64,000 bases of DNA from Arcobacter sp. CECT 8986 (GTDB lineage Bacteria > Campylobacterota > Campylobacteria > Campylobacterales > Arcobacteraceae), in NCBI RefSeq assembly GCF_004116725.1, contig NZ_PDKG01000006.1, positions 1 through 64,000 of the forward strand, given 5' to 3'. Of the stretch, positions 53,738 to 61,818 are shown piece after piece. Below the pieces are notes generated by a model. That model ran no database searches, was not told the origin of the DNA, and was given only the letters and a program-made list of their open reading frames with translations. The translations under genes were made by a program, and so were the position numbers. The first letter of the stretch is position 1. Each line of letters opens with the position of its first letter.

Positions 53738-54649
53738 ATGTTTAAAAACCTTATACAAAAACTTCAAGAAGATAAATATTTAACACTAGAAACAACACCT
53801 CAACACGAACCAACAATGCATAATATTATTGAAAGAATTAAAAAGTTCGATTTACAACATAGAGTTGATGGTTTTTCAGCAACAGATAATCCACTTGCAA
53901 AATTAAAATATAATGCACTATTTGCAAGTATGAAATTACAACAAGAATTTAATAAACCAGTAATTGCAACTATGAGTATGAGAGATAGAAATAAGATAGC
54001 ACTACAAGCTGACTTATTAGGTGCAAATGAATTTGATGTAAGAGCTATTTTAGCACTTACAGGAGACCCAGCTAAAATGAGTGACCAACCACATGCAAAA
54101 GGTGTATTTGAATCAAACTCATCAATGCTTTTAAAAATTATAAAATCATTTAATTATGGAATGGATATAGCAGGACATCCTTTTAAAATTGAGCCTAAAC
54201 AAATCTATCCATTTGCTGTAACAAATGCCTATGCAAGAAGCTTCTCTTCTTTACAAAAGAAAATGCACAATAAAGTACAAAATGGTGCAGTAGGAATTAT
54301 CACGCAACCAGTATTTGAAATTGATAATGCAAAAAAACTTTTAGAGATTTTTAATGAAGCAAAAGAAGATGTAGTAGGAAATAAGAAAAAAGCTCAACTA
54401 ATATTTGGAATTTTTCCTATTACTAAACTTAGAACTGCACTATTTTTATCAGCACAAGTTCCAGGAATTCATGTACCACAAGAGTGGATTGATAAATTAG
54501 AGCTTGCAAATCAAATCTCTCCTGAAGAAGAGTATAAAGTTGGTATGCAACTAAGTAAAGATTTATTTACAAGTATAAAAAAACTTCATCCTAAAATTCA
54601 TTTAATGACTGCAAATAAATTTGATTTAGCAGATGAGATTTTATCTTGA
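53738..54649 (+). CDS. metF: Methylenetetrahydrofolate reductase family protein
   Basis: A 303-residue FAD enzyme of one-carbon metabolism that makes 5-methyltetrahydrofolate for methionine synthesis. The barrel pattern fits: YLTLETTPQHEPTM at the start, ILALTGDPAKMSDQPHAKGV in the folate-binding loop and GAVGIITQPVFEID later. It has diverged from E. coli MetF, so identity is by overall pattern. An AAAGGA Shine-Dalgarno precedes the ATG. ruvX overlaps its stop by 4 bp. Confidence 0.82.
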   Translation: MFKNLIQKLQEDKYLTLETTPQHEPTMHNIIERIKKFDLQHRVDGFSATDNPLAKLKYNALFASMKLQQEFNKPVIATMSMRDRNKIALQADLLGANEFDVRAILALTGDPAKMSDQPHAKGVFESNSSMLLKIIKSFNYGMDIAGHPFKIEPKQIYPFAVTNAYARSFSSLQKKMHNKVQNGAVGIITQPVFEIDNAKKLLEIFNEAKEDVVGNKKKAQLIFGIFPITKLRTALFLSAQVPGIHVPQEWIDKLELANQISPEEEYKVGMQLSKDLFTSIKKLHPKIHLMTANKFDLADEILS

Positions 54650-55026
54650 AACTAGCTAGTATTGATATTGGTTTAAAAAGAATTGGTGTTGCTATTTGTT
54701 TAACTTCAAATATAGTAACACCCAAAAATGCGATTTTAAGAAAAAATAGGAATCAAGCTGCAAATGAAATAAATGCTTTTTTAAAAGAGTGGGAAATTGA
54801 AAAACTAATAGTAGGTAAACCTAGTGCAAGTGAAGAGATGCAAAGAAGAATAGCACACTTTGTAAATCTTCTTGAATTAGATATTCCCTTTGAGTATTGT
54901 GAAGAGAATATGAGCTCTATTGAAGCAGAAGATATGATAAAAGGTGAAATAAAATATAAAAGAGATGGAAGAGTTGACTCTCTTGCTGCTAAAATTATTT
55001 TAGAAAGATATCTAAGTAAAAAATAG
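54646..55026 (+). CDS. ruvX: RuvX/YqgF Holliday-junction resolvase-like protein
   Basis: A 126-residue RNase H-fold protein. ASIDIGLKRIGVAIC is the hallmark start, and the acidic residues in EENMSSIEAED and GRVDSLAAKIILERYL finish the site. Members act in pre-16S rRNA 5' processing and may cut Holliday junctions. The start is a TTG that overlaps the metF stop as TTGA, so the genes are coupled. It ends directly against the acpS end on the other strand. Confidence 0.9.
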   Translation: MKLASIDIGLKRIGVAICLTSNIVTPKNAILRKNRNQAANEINAFLKEWEIEKLIVGKPSASEEMQRRIAHFVNLLELDIPFEYCEENMSSIEAEDMIKGEIKYKRDGRVDSLAAKIILERYLSKK

Positions 55027-55383
55027 TTACTTTTTCTTTTTACTATTTTTTACCACTGCAATTGCTAAATTTGCATCATGTGTTATTGAAAGATGAGATT
55101 TTTTTATATTAAATTTTTTTCTTATATGTTTTTTATATTTTAATTTTGGTGCACCCAACTCATCTTTTGATATTTTAATATCGTGAAATCCACAATCTTT
55201 TCCAATACCTGTTCCAATAGCTTTACTAGCTGCTTCTTTAGCAGCCCAAAAACCAGCAGCAGTTTCTGCTCTTTTTACAAGTTTTATTTCATCTTCACTT
55301 AAAAATCTTTGATAAGCTTTTATTCCAAATTTATCAAACATTCTTTTTATTCTATCTATTGAAGTTACATCTATTCCTATCAT
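55027..55383 (-). CDS. acpS: Holo-[acyl-carrier-protein] synthase
   Basis: The 118-residue enzyme transfers 4'-phosphopantetheine from CoA to acyl carrier protein. Magnesium ligands lie in IGIDVTSIDRI (aspartate) and FWAAKEAASKAIGTG (glutamate). LSITHDANLAIAVV is the closing motif. Full length. It ends next to ruvX with no gap, the two genes converging, and it is divergent from the ABC permease. It links to fabH and plsX elsewhere in the window, and panC supplies the CoA route. Confidence 0.94.
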   Translation of the reverse strand: MIGIDVTSIDRIKRMFDKFGIKAYQRFLSEDEIKLVKRAETAAGFWAAKEAASKAIGTGIGKDCGFHDIKISKDELGAPKLKYKKHIRKKFNIKKSHLSITHDANLAIAVVKNSKKKK

Positions 55384-55484
55384 TATTGCAATCCATATTT
55401 TTTGTTATTTTTAATTATACAGAAGTTTTTATTTAAAAATTTATATTAAATAATTCAATGACCTAAAAATAATTGAAAAGATGA

Positions 55485-55490
55485 TAAAAT
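55485..55490 (+). promoter_or_regulatory. -10 box of the ABC permease-panC pair
   Basis: TAAAAT with an upstream TG (in AGATGATAAAATAC), 86 bp before the ATG at 55577, giving a leader of about 80 nt. Confidence 0.5.
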
Positions 55491-55576
55491 ACATTTTTAT
55501 ATTAAAGTCCATAAAAAAGACTCCATATAAATTAATTTTTAAAATAATCCATTTAAACAAAAGGAATTAAAAAAGA

Positions 55577-56536
55577 ATGAAGTTACTTTTTAAAAAGCTT
55601 TTTTATCTTATTATTATGCTTTTTATAATCAGTATAATCTCTTTTTTAGCTATAAATTTAGCTCCAAATTCATTTTTTGCAAGTGGAGAATTAAATCCAA
55701 ATATTACAAAAGAATCAATAGAGCATCTAAAAGCAATATACGGTCTTGACAAACCACTTTATATGCAATATATCTCATGGCTTAAAGCAATACTACATTT
55801 AAATTTTGGGATATCTTTTTCTAGTGGAAGTTTAGTAAAAGATGAAATATTACAAAGATTACCAATTACATTGATATTAAATATCTCATCTATGATATTA
55901 ATATTTGTTATCTCTTTATATCTGGGAATAAAAGCTGCTTTAAATAAAAGTAAAACTTCAGACAAAGTTACAACACAATTATCACTATTGAGTTTTTCTA
56001 TGCCATCTTTTTATTTGGCATTGATTTTAATACTTATATTTGCTGTAAATTTAAAGATATTTCCTATTGCAGGAGTTCATTCTGTAAAAGATGATGGAAG
56101 TTTAACTTACTATTTGGATTTTATATGGCATTTAATTTTGCCAATCTTTGTGATTGTTTTTGCAGGAATAGGAAGTCTTACTTTATATGTAAGGTCACTT
56201 GTAATAGAGATACTAAAAAGTGATTATATATTTTATGCAAAAGCAAGGGGACTTAGTAAAAAACAGATTTTAAGATATTATATTTTACCAAATTTATATC
56301 CTCCTGTTATAACTTTACTTGGACTTTCATTACCAGGAGTTATTGGGGGAAGTGTTATTTTAGAATCTATTTTTTCTATTGATGGGATGGGATTACTTTT
56401 TTATAAAAGTGCATTGGCACATGATTATCCAGTTATTATGGGTATTCTTATTATTACAGCTTTTCTAACACTTCTTGGAAATATACTAGCTGATGTAATT
56501 CTTTTAAAACTTAATCCTAATTATAATAATGCTTAA
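55577..56536 (+). CDS. Peptide/nickel-type ABC transporter permease (DppB-like)
   Basis: A 319-residue membrane protein of the binding-protein-dependent transport family with six transmembrane segments. [20 protein letters not shown] and [13 protein letters not shown] are typical of the DppB/OppB N-terminal region. [20 protein letters not shown] is the coupling loop that touches the ATPase. No second permease, ATPase or binding protein is adjacent, so it must work with parts encoded elsewhere. An AAAGGA lies 11 nt before the ATG. panC begins 10 bp after the stop. Confidence 0.88.
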   Translation: MKLLFKKLFYLIIMLFIISIISFLAINLAPNSFFASGELNPNITKESIEHLKAIYGLDKPLYMQYISWLKAILHLNFGISFSSGSLVKDEILQRLPITLILNISSMILIFVISLYLGIKAALNKSKTSDKVTTQLSLLSFSMPSFYLALILILIFAVNLKIFPIAGVHSVKDDGSLTYYLDFIWHLILPIFVIVFAGIGSLTLYVRSLVIEILKSDYIFYAKARGLSKKQILRYYILPNLYPPVITLLGLSLPGVIGGSVILESIFSIDGMGLLFYKSALAHDYPVIMGILIITAFLTLLGNILADVILLKLNPNYNNA

Positions 56537-56546
56537 GGGAACAGAA

Positions 56547-57368
56547 TTGAAAATATTAAAAACTATTGAAGAATTAAAAGAAGTAAGAAATAATATTACA
56601 GAAGGTACTATTGGATTTGTACCAACAATGGGTGCATTACACGATGGACATATATCACTTATAAAACAAGCTAGAAATGAAAATGATATAGTCATTGTAT
56701 CTATATTTTTAAATCCAACACAATTTCTTCCTGGAGAAGATTTAGATAATTATCCAAAAAAAGATGAAGCAGATAAAAAAATCTGTGAAATGTGCAAAGC
56801 TGATTATCTTTTTATGCCAGATGCTTCAACAATGTATGAAAAAGAAGAAGTTTTAATAAAAGCTCCAAATAAAAGTTATATTTTAGAAGGTGCTAGTAGA
56901 CCAGGACATTTTGATGGTGTTTTACAAGTAGTTTTAAAACTATTTAATTTAACTAGACCAACAAATGCATATTTTGGTAAAAAAGATGCACAACAACTAA
57001 CACTAATTCAACAAATGGTTAGAAATCTTTTTTTAAATATAAATATCATTCCTTGTGATATTGTAAGGGAAAAAGATGGTCTTGCACTAAGTAGTAGAAA
57101 TGTTTATTTAAATAATGAGCAAAGACAAGAAGCACTAAAAATATCAAAATCTCTTACAAAAGCTGGTCAACTTATTGGTAAAAAAGAGTTTGATGTAAAA
57201 ACTATTAAAGCTGCGATGAAAGAAGTAATGAATAGTTTAGATATTGAGTATATTGAAATTGTTAATAGAAATTTTGAACCAATTGATACAATAGAATTAA
57301 AAAATACAATAATTTTAGTAGTTGCAAGATTTGGTAATACAAGATTACTTGATAACCTTTGGGTTTAA
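56547..57368 (+). CDS. panC: Pantothenate synthetase
   Basis: The 273-residue ligase joins pantoate and beta-alanine to make vitamin B5. [20 protein letters not shown] is the ATP-binding HxGH region. [35 protein letters not shown] and [10 protein letters not shown] are also conserved. The start is a TTG at 56547, 5 nt after AAGGGA, which overlaps the permease stop; an ATG at 56529 adds a non-family MLKGTE. The usual partners panB and panD are not adjacent. Confidence 0.94.
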   Translation: MKILKTIEELKEVRNNITEGTIGFVPTMGALHDGHISLIKQARNENDIVIVSIFLNPTQFLPGEDLDNYPKKDEADKKICEMCKADYLFMPDASTMYEKEEVLIKAPNKSYILEGASRPGHFDGVLQVVLKLFNLTRPTNAYFGKKDAQQLTLIQQMVRNLFLNINIIPCDIVREKDGLALSSRNVYLNNEQRQEALKISKSLTKAGQLIGKKEFDVKTIKAAMKEVMNSLDIEYIEIVNRNFEPIDTIELKNTIILVVARFGNTRLLDNLWV

Positions 57369-57385
57369 ATATTTGTTGATTTTTA

Positions 57386-57391
57386 CATTTT
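57386..57391 (+). promoter_or_regulatory. -10 box of rimO
   Basis: TAAAAT with an extended TG (in TATGATAAAATTGCG), 34 bp before the rimO ATG, behind a TTTTTACATTTT tract. Confidence 0.55.
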
Positions 57392-57425
57392 ATGATAAAA
57401 TTGCGAAAAAAGTTATAGGAAGTAT

Positions 57426-58769
57426 ATGAAATTTTCCAAAGAAAAACCACAAAAAAGCCTACATTTAGTATCTTTAGGTTGTACAAAAAACCTAGTTGAT
57501 TCAGAAGTAATGCTTGGTAAATTAAGTGAATATAAACTTACAAATGATAATGAAAATGCTGATGTTATCATTGTAAATACATGTGGATTTATTGATAGTG
57601 CAAAAGAAGAGAGTATTAATACAATATTAAATTTACATGAGCAAAGAAAAAAAGATTCAGTATTAGTTATGGCTGGATGTTTAAGTGAAAGATATAAAGA
57701 AGACTTACAAAAAGAGTTACCTGAAATTGATGTTTTTACTGGGGTTGGAGATTATGATAGAATTGATGAGTTAGTTCAACAAAAACAATCAAATTTTAAA
57801 AACGAAGTATTTTTGGCAAATGATACAAATGAAAGAGTAATTACTGGATCAAACTATCACGCTTATGTAAAATTAAGTGAAGGATGTAATCAAGCATGTT
57901 CTTTCTGTGCAATTCCTAGCTTTAAAGGAAAACTTCATTCAAGAACTTTACAATCACTTGTAAAAGAGGTTAAATCACTTGTATCTAAAGGTTTTGTTGA
58001 TTTCTCTTTTGTTTCACAAGACTCTTCATCTTTTTTAAGAGATTTAGGTCATAAAGATGGTTTAATTGATTTAATCGATGAAATTGAAAAGATAGATGGA
58101 ATAAAAACAGCTAGAATTTTATATCTATATCCATCTACTACTTCATTAGAGTTAATAGATAAAATTGCAGACTCAAAAGTTTTTGTAAACTATTTTGATA
58201 TGCCTTTACAACATATAAGTGCATCAATGTTAAAAATTATGAAAAGAGGAAAAGGTGTAGAAAAATTAAGAGAATTAATGTCTCATATGAAATCTAAACC
58301 AAACTCTTTTGTAAGAACTACATTTATTGCAGGTCATCCAGGTGAAAAACAAGAAGATTTTGAAGAGTTATGCAAATATGTTGAAGAGTTTAAATTTGAT
58401 AGAGCAAATGTATTCTCTTATTCTGATGAAGAAGGAACAACTGCATACGAAAATGAAAACAAAATAGAACAAGAAACAATAGATAATAGAGCAGAAGCTT
58501 TAGGTGAAATTATTGCAGATACTACAATTTCATCATTAGAAGAAGAGATTGGTAAAACATTTGAAGTTTATGTAGATAATGAAAGTGATGAGCATGAATA
58601 TCTATTAAGTGCAAGAAAAACTATTTGGGCTCCAGAAATTGATGGAGAAATTTATATAAATGACAATGAACTTGAAGAACAAATTGAGTTTGGTAAAATG
58701 TATAAAGTAAAAGCAACAGAACTTGTTGGTGATAAAATATTAGCTACAATTATTGAAAAATGCAACTAA
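57426..58769 (+). CDS. rimO: Ribosomal protein S12 methylthiotransferase RimO
   Basis: The 447-residue radical-SAM enzyme adds a methylthio group to an aspartate of ribosomal protein S12. LVSLGCTKNLVDSE, NTCGFIDSAKEES and AGCLSERY give the N-terminal cluster cysteines (19, 53, 85). Cys154-x3-Cys158-x2-Cys161 in GCNQACSFCAIPSFKG binds the SAM cluster. The IPSFKGKLHSR form is typical of RimO rather than MiaB. A C-terminal TRAM domain is present. tilS overlaps the end by 10 bp. Confidence 0.96.
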   Translation: MKFSKEKPQKSLHLVSLGCTKNLVDSEVMLGKLSEYKLTNDNENADVIIVNTCGFIDSAKEESINTILNLHEQRKKDSVLVMAGCLSERYKEDLQKELPEIDVFTGVGDYDRIDELVQQKQSNFKNEVFLANDTNERVITGSNYHAYVKLSEGCNQACSFCAIPSFKGKLHSRTLQSLVKEVKSLVSKGFVDFSFVSQDSSSFLRDLGHKDGLIDLIDEIEKIDGIKTARILYLYPSTTSLELIDKIADSKVFVNYFDMPLQHISASMLKIMKRGKGVEKLRELMSHMKSKPNSFVRTTFIAGHPGEKQEDFEELCKYVEEFKFDRANVFSYSDEEGTTAYENENKIEQETIDNRAEALGEIIADTTISSLEEEIGKTFEVYVDNESDEHEYLLSARKTIWAPEIDGEIYINDNELEEQIEFGKMYKVKATELVGDKILATIIEKCN

Positions 58770-59731
58770 ACTTAGACGAATTAACATCTAGCAAAAACTT
58801 ACTAGCTTTTTCTGCTGGTGTTGATTCTACTGCACTATTTTTTCTACTAAAAGAAAATAACATCTCTTTTGATATTGCAATTGTAAACTATAATTTAAGA
58901 GAACAATCAAAACAAGAAGTTGAATATGCTAAATATTTAGCGAATAAATTTAATAAAAAAATCTATTTAAAAGAAGTTAATCTATCTGGAAGTAATTTTG
59001 AAAAAAGAGCAAGAGATATTAGATATAACTTCTTTGAAGAGATAATTAATAAAAATAATTACAATACTTTAATCACAGCACATCAATTAAATGATAAACT
59101 AGAATGGTTTTTAATGCAGTTATCAAAGGGTGCTGGACTTAGTGAACTACTTGGTTTACAAAAGGTTCAAAATAAATCTACATATAAAATATTTAGACCT
59201 ATTTTAGATATTTCAAAAGAAGAACTTGAAAGTTTTTTAATAAAAAACAAAATAGATTACTTTGTTGATAAGTCAAACTTTGAAGAGAAATACAAAAGAA
59301 ACTATTTTAGACATAACTTCTCAAATCAATTTCTAAATGAGTTTAAAAATGGTATTAAAAATAGTTTTGAATATTTACAAGAAGATTTAAATTCATTAAA
59401 TATCAATTTTACAGAAATATTCAAAGATAAAGAACTATCAATTTTTCAAAAAGTAGATGATAATAATATCAATATAAAAGTAATAGATAAACATTTAAAA
59501 AAAATAGGTATTTTAATATCAAAAGCTCAAAGAGAAGAGATAATAAAGCAAAAAGAGTCTGTTATATCAAATAGAATAGTTATTTGCTTACTAGATAAGT
59601 ATATATGGATTTGTCCTTATATAAAAGAACCTATGGAAAAAGAGTTTAAAGAATATTGTAGAAAAAACAGAATTCCTAAATTATGTAGGAGCTATATCTA
59701 TAAAGAAAATATAAAAATAGATATTTTATAA
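58760..59731 (+). CDS. tilS: tRNA(Ile)-lysidine synthetase
   Basis: The 323-residue enzyme places lysine on C34 of the AUA-reading tRNA-Ile. LLAFSAGVDSTALFFLL is the PP-loop ATP site. ITAHQLNDKLEWFLMQLSKGAGLSELLG and the later NYFRHNFSNQFL are family motifs. It is shorter than E. coli TilS and has a reduced C-terminal part, as usual in the group. It overlaps rimO by 10 bp, so both tRNA/ribosome modification genes are coupled. The end faces the flagellar genes. Confidence 0.92.
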   Translation: MQLNLDELTSSKNLLAFSAGVDSTALFFLLKENNISFDIAIVNYNLREQSKQEVEYAKYLANKFNKKIYLKEVNLSGSNFEKRARDIRYNFFEEIINKNNYNTLITAHQLNDKLEWFLMQLSKGAGLSELLGLQKVQNKSTYKIFRPILDISKEELESFLIKNKIDYFVDKSNFEEKYKRNYFRHNFSNQFLNEFKNGIKNSFEYLQEDLNSLNINFTEIFKDKELSIFQKVDDNNINIKVIDKHLKKIGILISKAQREEIIKQKESVISNRIVICLLDKYIWICPYIKEPMEKEFKEYCRKNRIPKLCRSYIYKENIKIDIL

Positions 59732-59732
59732 G

Positions 59733-60005
59733 TTATTTGTTTTTGGCAAACTCTTTTAATTTTCTAAGCTTACTTAATTCATCTTTTGTAGTAGCTCGAT
59801 AATCTTGTAAAAACTTAATATTTTTAAAAAAAAGTTCTGATAGTTCTTCTAAATCTTTTAATTCTAAATCAAAATCAGTAATTTCATTTGAACTAAAATA
59901 TTTATTATTCCAATAAACAAGTTGTTGAGCTTTTTCGTAAGAATCAAGTGAGTCAATATATTTTAACTCACTCAACGCTTCTAAAGACCAGTTTCGTCTT
60001 TCCAT
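59733..60005 (-). CDS. Small helical protein after fliS, FliT candidate
   Basis: A 90-residue, charged, all-helical protein. It overlaps the fliS end by 25 bp and is last in the flagellar run. In many bacteria a FliT-type chaperone for FliD follows fliS, and size and helix content fit, but I see no clear sequence signature. The start is an ATG within fliS with no strong Shine-Dalgarno, so coupling is likely. The function is inferred from position only. Confidence 0.5.
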   Translation of the reverse strand: MERRNWSLEALSELKYIDSLDSYEKAQQLVYWNNKYFSSNEITDFDLELKDLEELSELFFKNIKFLQDYRATTKDELSKLRKLKEFAKNK

Positions 60006-60337
60006 GCGTCAATTAAACCTTGAGTTACCTTCATAACCTGGTTTATAGAATTTATATTATCGTCAATTCCTGCAGAAAATAGTGTCTCAATTTGATATAG
60101 GTAAAGACCATCAAGATAATATGCTACATCCCCACCATCAAAATCTAGAACATTTCTTAACTCATCAAAAATAGCAATAGACTTATTTATATAAGTAAAT
60201 TTTTGCTCAATATCGCCATTTTCCATAGCATTCTTTACAAAAGATAAGTATTTTAATAATCCTTCATATAACTTTAATATCAGTACATATGGATCATCAG
60301 ATACAGCATTTTGTTGTTGGTATGCTTCAATTCCCAT
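59981..60337 (-). CDS. fliS: Flagellin chaperone FliS
   Basis: A 118-residue helical chaperone that binds flagellin in the cytosol until export. AYQQQNAVSDDPYVLILKLYEGLLKYL is the family start. INKSIAIFDELRNVLDFDGGDVAYYLDGLYLYQ is the conserved core. A GGAG Shine-Dalgarno precedes the ATG. A terminator after fliD and a TATAAT box suggest it is transcribed apart from fliD. No flagellin gene is in view. Confidence 0.93.
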   Translation of the reverse strand: MGIEAYQQQNAVSDDPYVLILKLYEGLLKYLSFVKNAMENGDIEQKFTYINKSIAIFDELRNVLDFDGGDVAYYLDGLYLYQIETLFSAGIDDNINSINQVMKVTQGLIDAWKDETGL

Positions 60338-60378
60338 TAAATAACTCCAAAAGTTCTAGTTCTTAAAGACTTTAGTAT

Positions 60379-60384
60379 ATTATA
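60379..60384 (-). promoter_or_regulatory. -10 box of fliS
   Basis: TATAAT on the minus strand (in AAGATATAATATAC), 41 bp before the fliS ATG and downstream of the fliD terminator. It looks like the housekeeping sigma type; I see no sigma-54 or sigma-28 pattern. Confidence 0.55.
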
Positions 60385-60414
60385 TCTTAACTTAAAATTA
60401 GTTATGAAACTTAA

Positions 60415-60438
60415 AAGCCAAAAAGTTATTTTTGACTT
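60415..60438 (-). terminator. Intrinsic terminator after fliD
   Basis: On the minus strand AAGUCAAAAA and UUUUUGGCUU pair fully (one U-G wobble) around a 4-nt loop, followed by UUUU. On the plus strand the same position is a C-A mismatch, so the hairpin favours the fliD direction. It begins at the base next to the fliD stop. Confidence 0.7.
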
Positions 60439-61803
60439 CTAGCTACTTGCTTGCGATTGTGCAATCATCATTTGTAACCCAGAGAAAGAAGATTGCATTT
60501 TTGTTATTATAGATGTGTACTCAGCAAATTGTTGAGACATAGTACTATACTTACTATCTAAATCTTCAATTGCATCATCTTTTTCTTTTGTTAAAGTATC
60601 TTTTCTATTAGTTAAATAATCATCATATGTATCAAGGATACCATCTGTTCTTGTTTGGTCATTCATATATTCAACTAATTGTGTACCAAGACCTTTACTC
60701 TCTGCTTTACCAATAAATAAATCATAAACTTCATCAAAGTTATTTTCTAATGACTCTTGAAGTTTTGCTGTATCAACTTTTAAATCAAATGTATTAGTAT
60801 CCATTTCAAATCCATATTTAAACAATGAATTTTGGTCATCTCCAAAAGTTCCTAATACAATATTTTTAACACCATCTACTAAACTTCTTAAAGAAGATTT
60901 ATTTGATATTGGTGTATTAGCATCTGTTAACTCATCATTTACCATATTCATAAATTCATTATACTTATCTACAAAGTTATTGATTCCATCAATAATTGAA
61001 TTAGTATCATCACTAACAGATAAACTTGATTCTCCAATTGTTGTTGCAGTAATTTTCAAACCACCTGCAACTGTAATTGTATTTGAAGAAGAATCATAAG
61101 CAACACCATCAACTGTTGCTTGCATATTTTTTGCACTTAATGTGTGATTTGCTTCATTTATAGTTGTGTTATCAGTTGTATAACCTAAAGCACTACTTGC
61201 AGCACCAGTAATTGATAAAGCATTATCAGTTCCTGTCTCTTCACTTCTAATAATAAGTCTAAATGAATCACTTCCAACTTGCTCAACTGAAGCTGAAACC
61301 CCATCAAGATTATTAATCTCTGTTGCTAATTCATCATATGTTTTACCAGTTGTATCAATATCTGTTGCTGCATTACTTCCAACTGCAATACTTAATGTAC
61401 CTGCATCAACTGTTGCATCTTTTGTTGTAGCATCAATACTATTTGATTGATATACATCTTTTTGTGCTATTTGTGTTACAATAACACTTGTAGTTCCTGT
61501 ATCAAGAGTTGCTACATCTGCTGCATCAAATACAACTGATGAACCTGAAGCAGTAGCCGCTTTTTGTTGAAATGCATTAATTCCTGATGTATTAAATAAG
61601 TCAAAATCTTTTATAGAGTCCAAAAGATCATTATATTTAACCATAATTTCATCTTTTTTCTCACTCTCTTTTTCAAGATTATCTAAGTCAGTTTCTAATG
61701 GCTCAACTTGAGCTTTTCTATCTGCTTCTTTTAATTTATCAATCAAATCTTGATTTAACGAAGTTGATTGCCCTGTTCCTAGTCCTAAGATTCCTTCAGC
61801 CAT
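60439..61803 (-). CDS. fliD: Flagellar filament cap protein FliD
   Basis: The 454-residue hook-associated protein 2 caps the growing flagellar filament outside the cell. LGTGQSTSLNQDLIDKLKEADRKAQVEPL is the conserved N-terminal coil. The centre is rich in Thr, Ser and Asp, as in the D2-D3 domains. The C-terminal coil ends in MSQQFAEYTSIITKMQSSFSGLQMMIAQ. It lacks a signal peptide and leaves by the flagellar export apparatus. It starts 15 bp after flgK, so the two are cotranscribed. Confidence 0.93.
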   Translation of the reverse strand: MAEGILGLGTGQSTSLNQDLIDKLKEADRKAQVEPLETDLDNLEKESEKKDEIMVKYNDLLDSIKDFDLFNTSGINAFQQKAATASGSSVVFDAADVATLDTGTTSVIVTQIAQKDVYQSNSIDATTKDATVDAGTLSIAVGSNAATDIDTTGKTYDELATEINNLDGVSASVEQVGSDSFRLIIRSEETGTDNALSITGAASSALGYTTDNTTINEANHTLSAKNMQATVDGVAYDSSSNTITVAGGLKITATTIGESSLSVSDDTNSIIDGINNFVDKYNEFMNMVNDELTDANTPISNKSSLRSLVDGVKNIVLGTFGDDQNSLFKYGFEMDTNTFDLKVDTAKLQESLENNFDEVYDLFIGKAESKGLGTQLVEYMNDQTRTDGILDTYDDYLTNRKDTLTKEKDDAIEDLDSKYSTMSQQFAEYTSIITKMQSSFSGLQMMIAQSQASS

Positions 61804-61818
61804 AATAAACTCCTTTTA

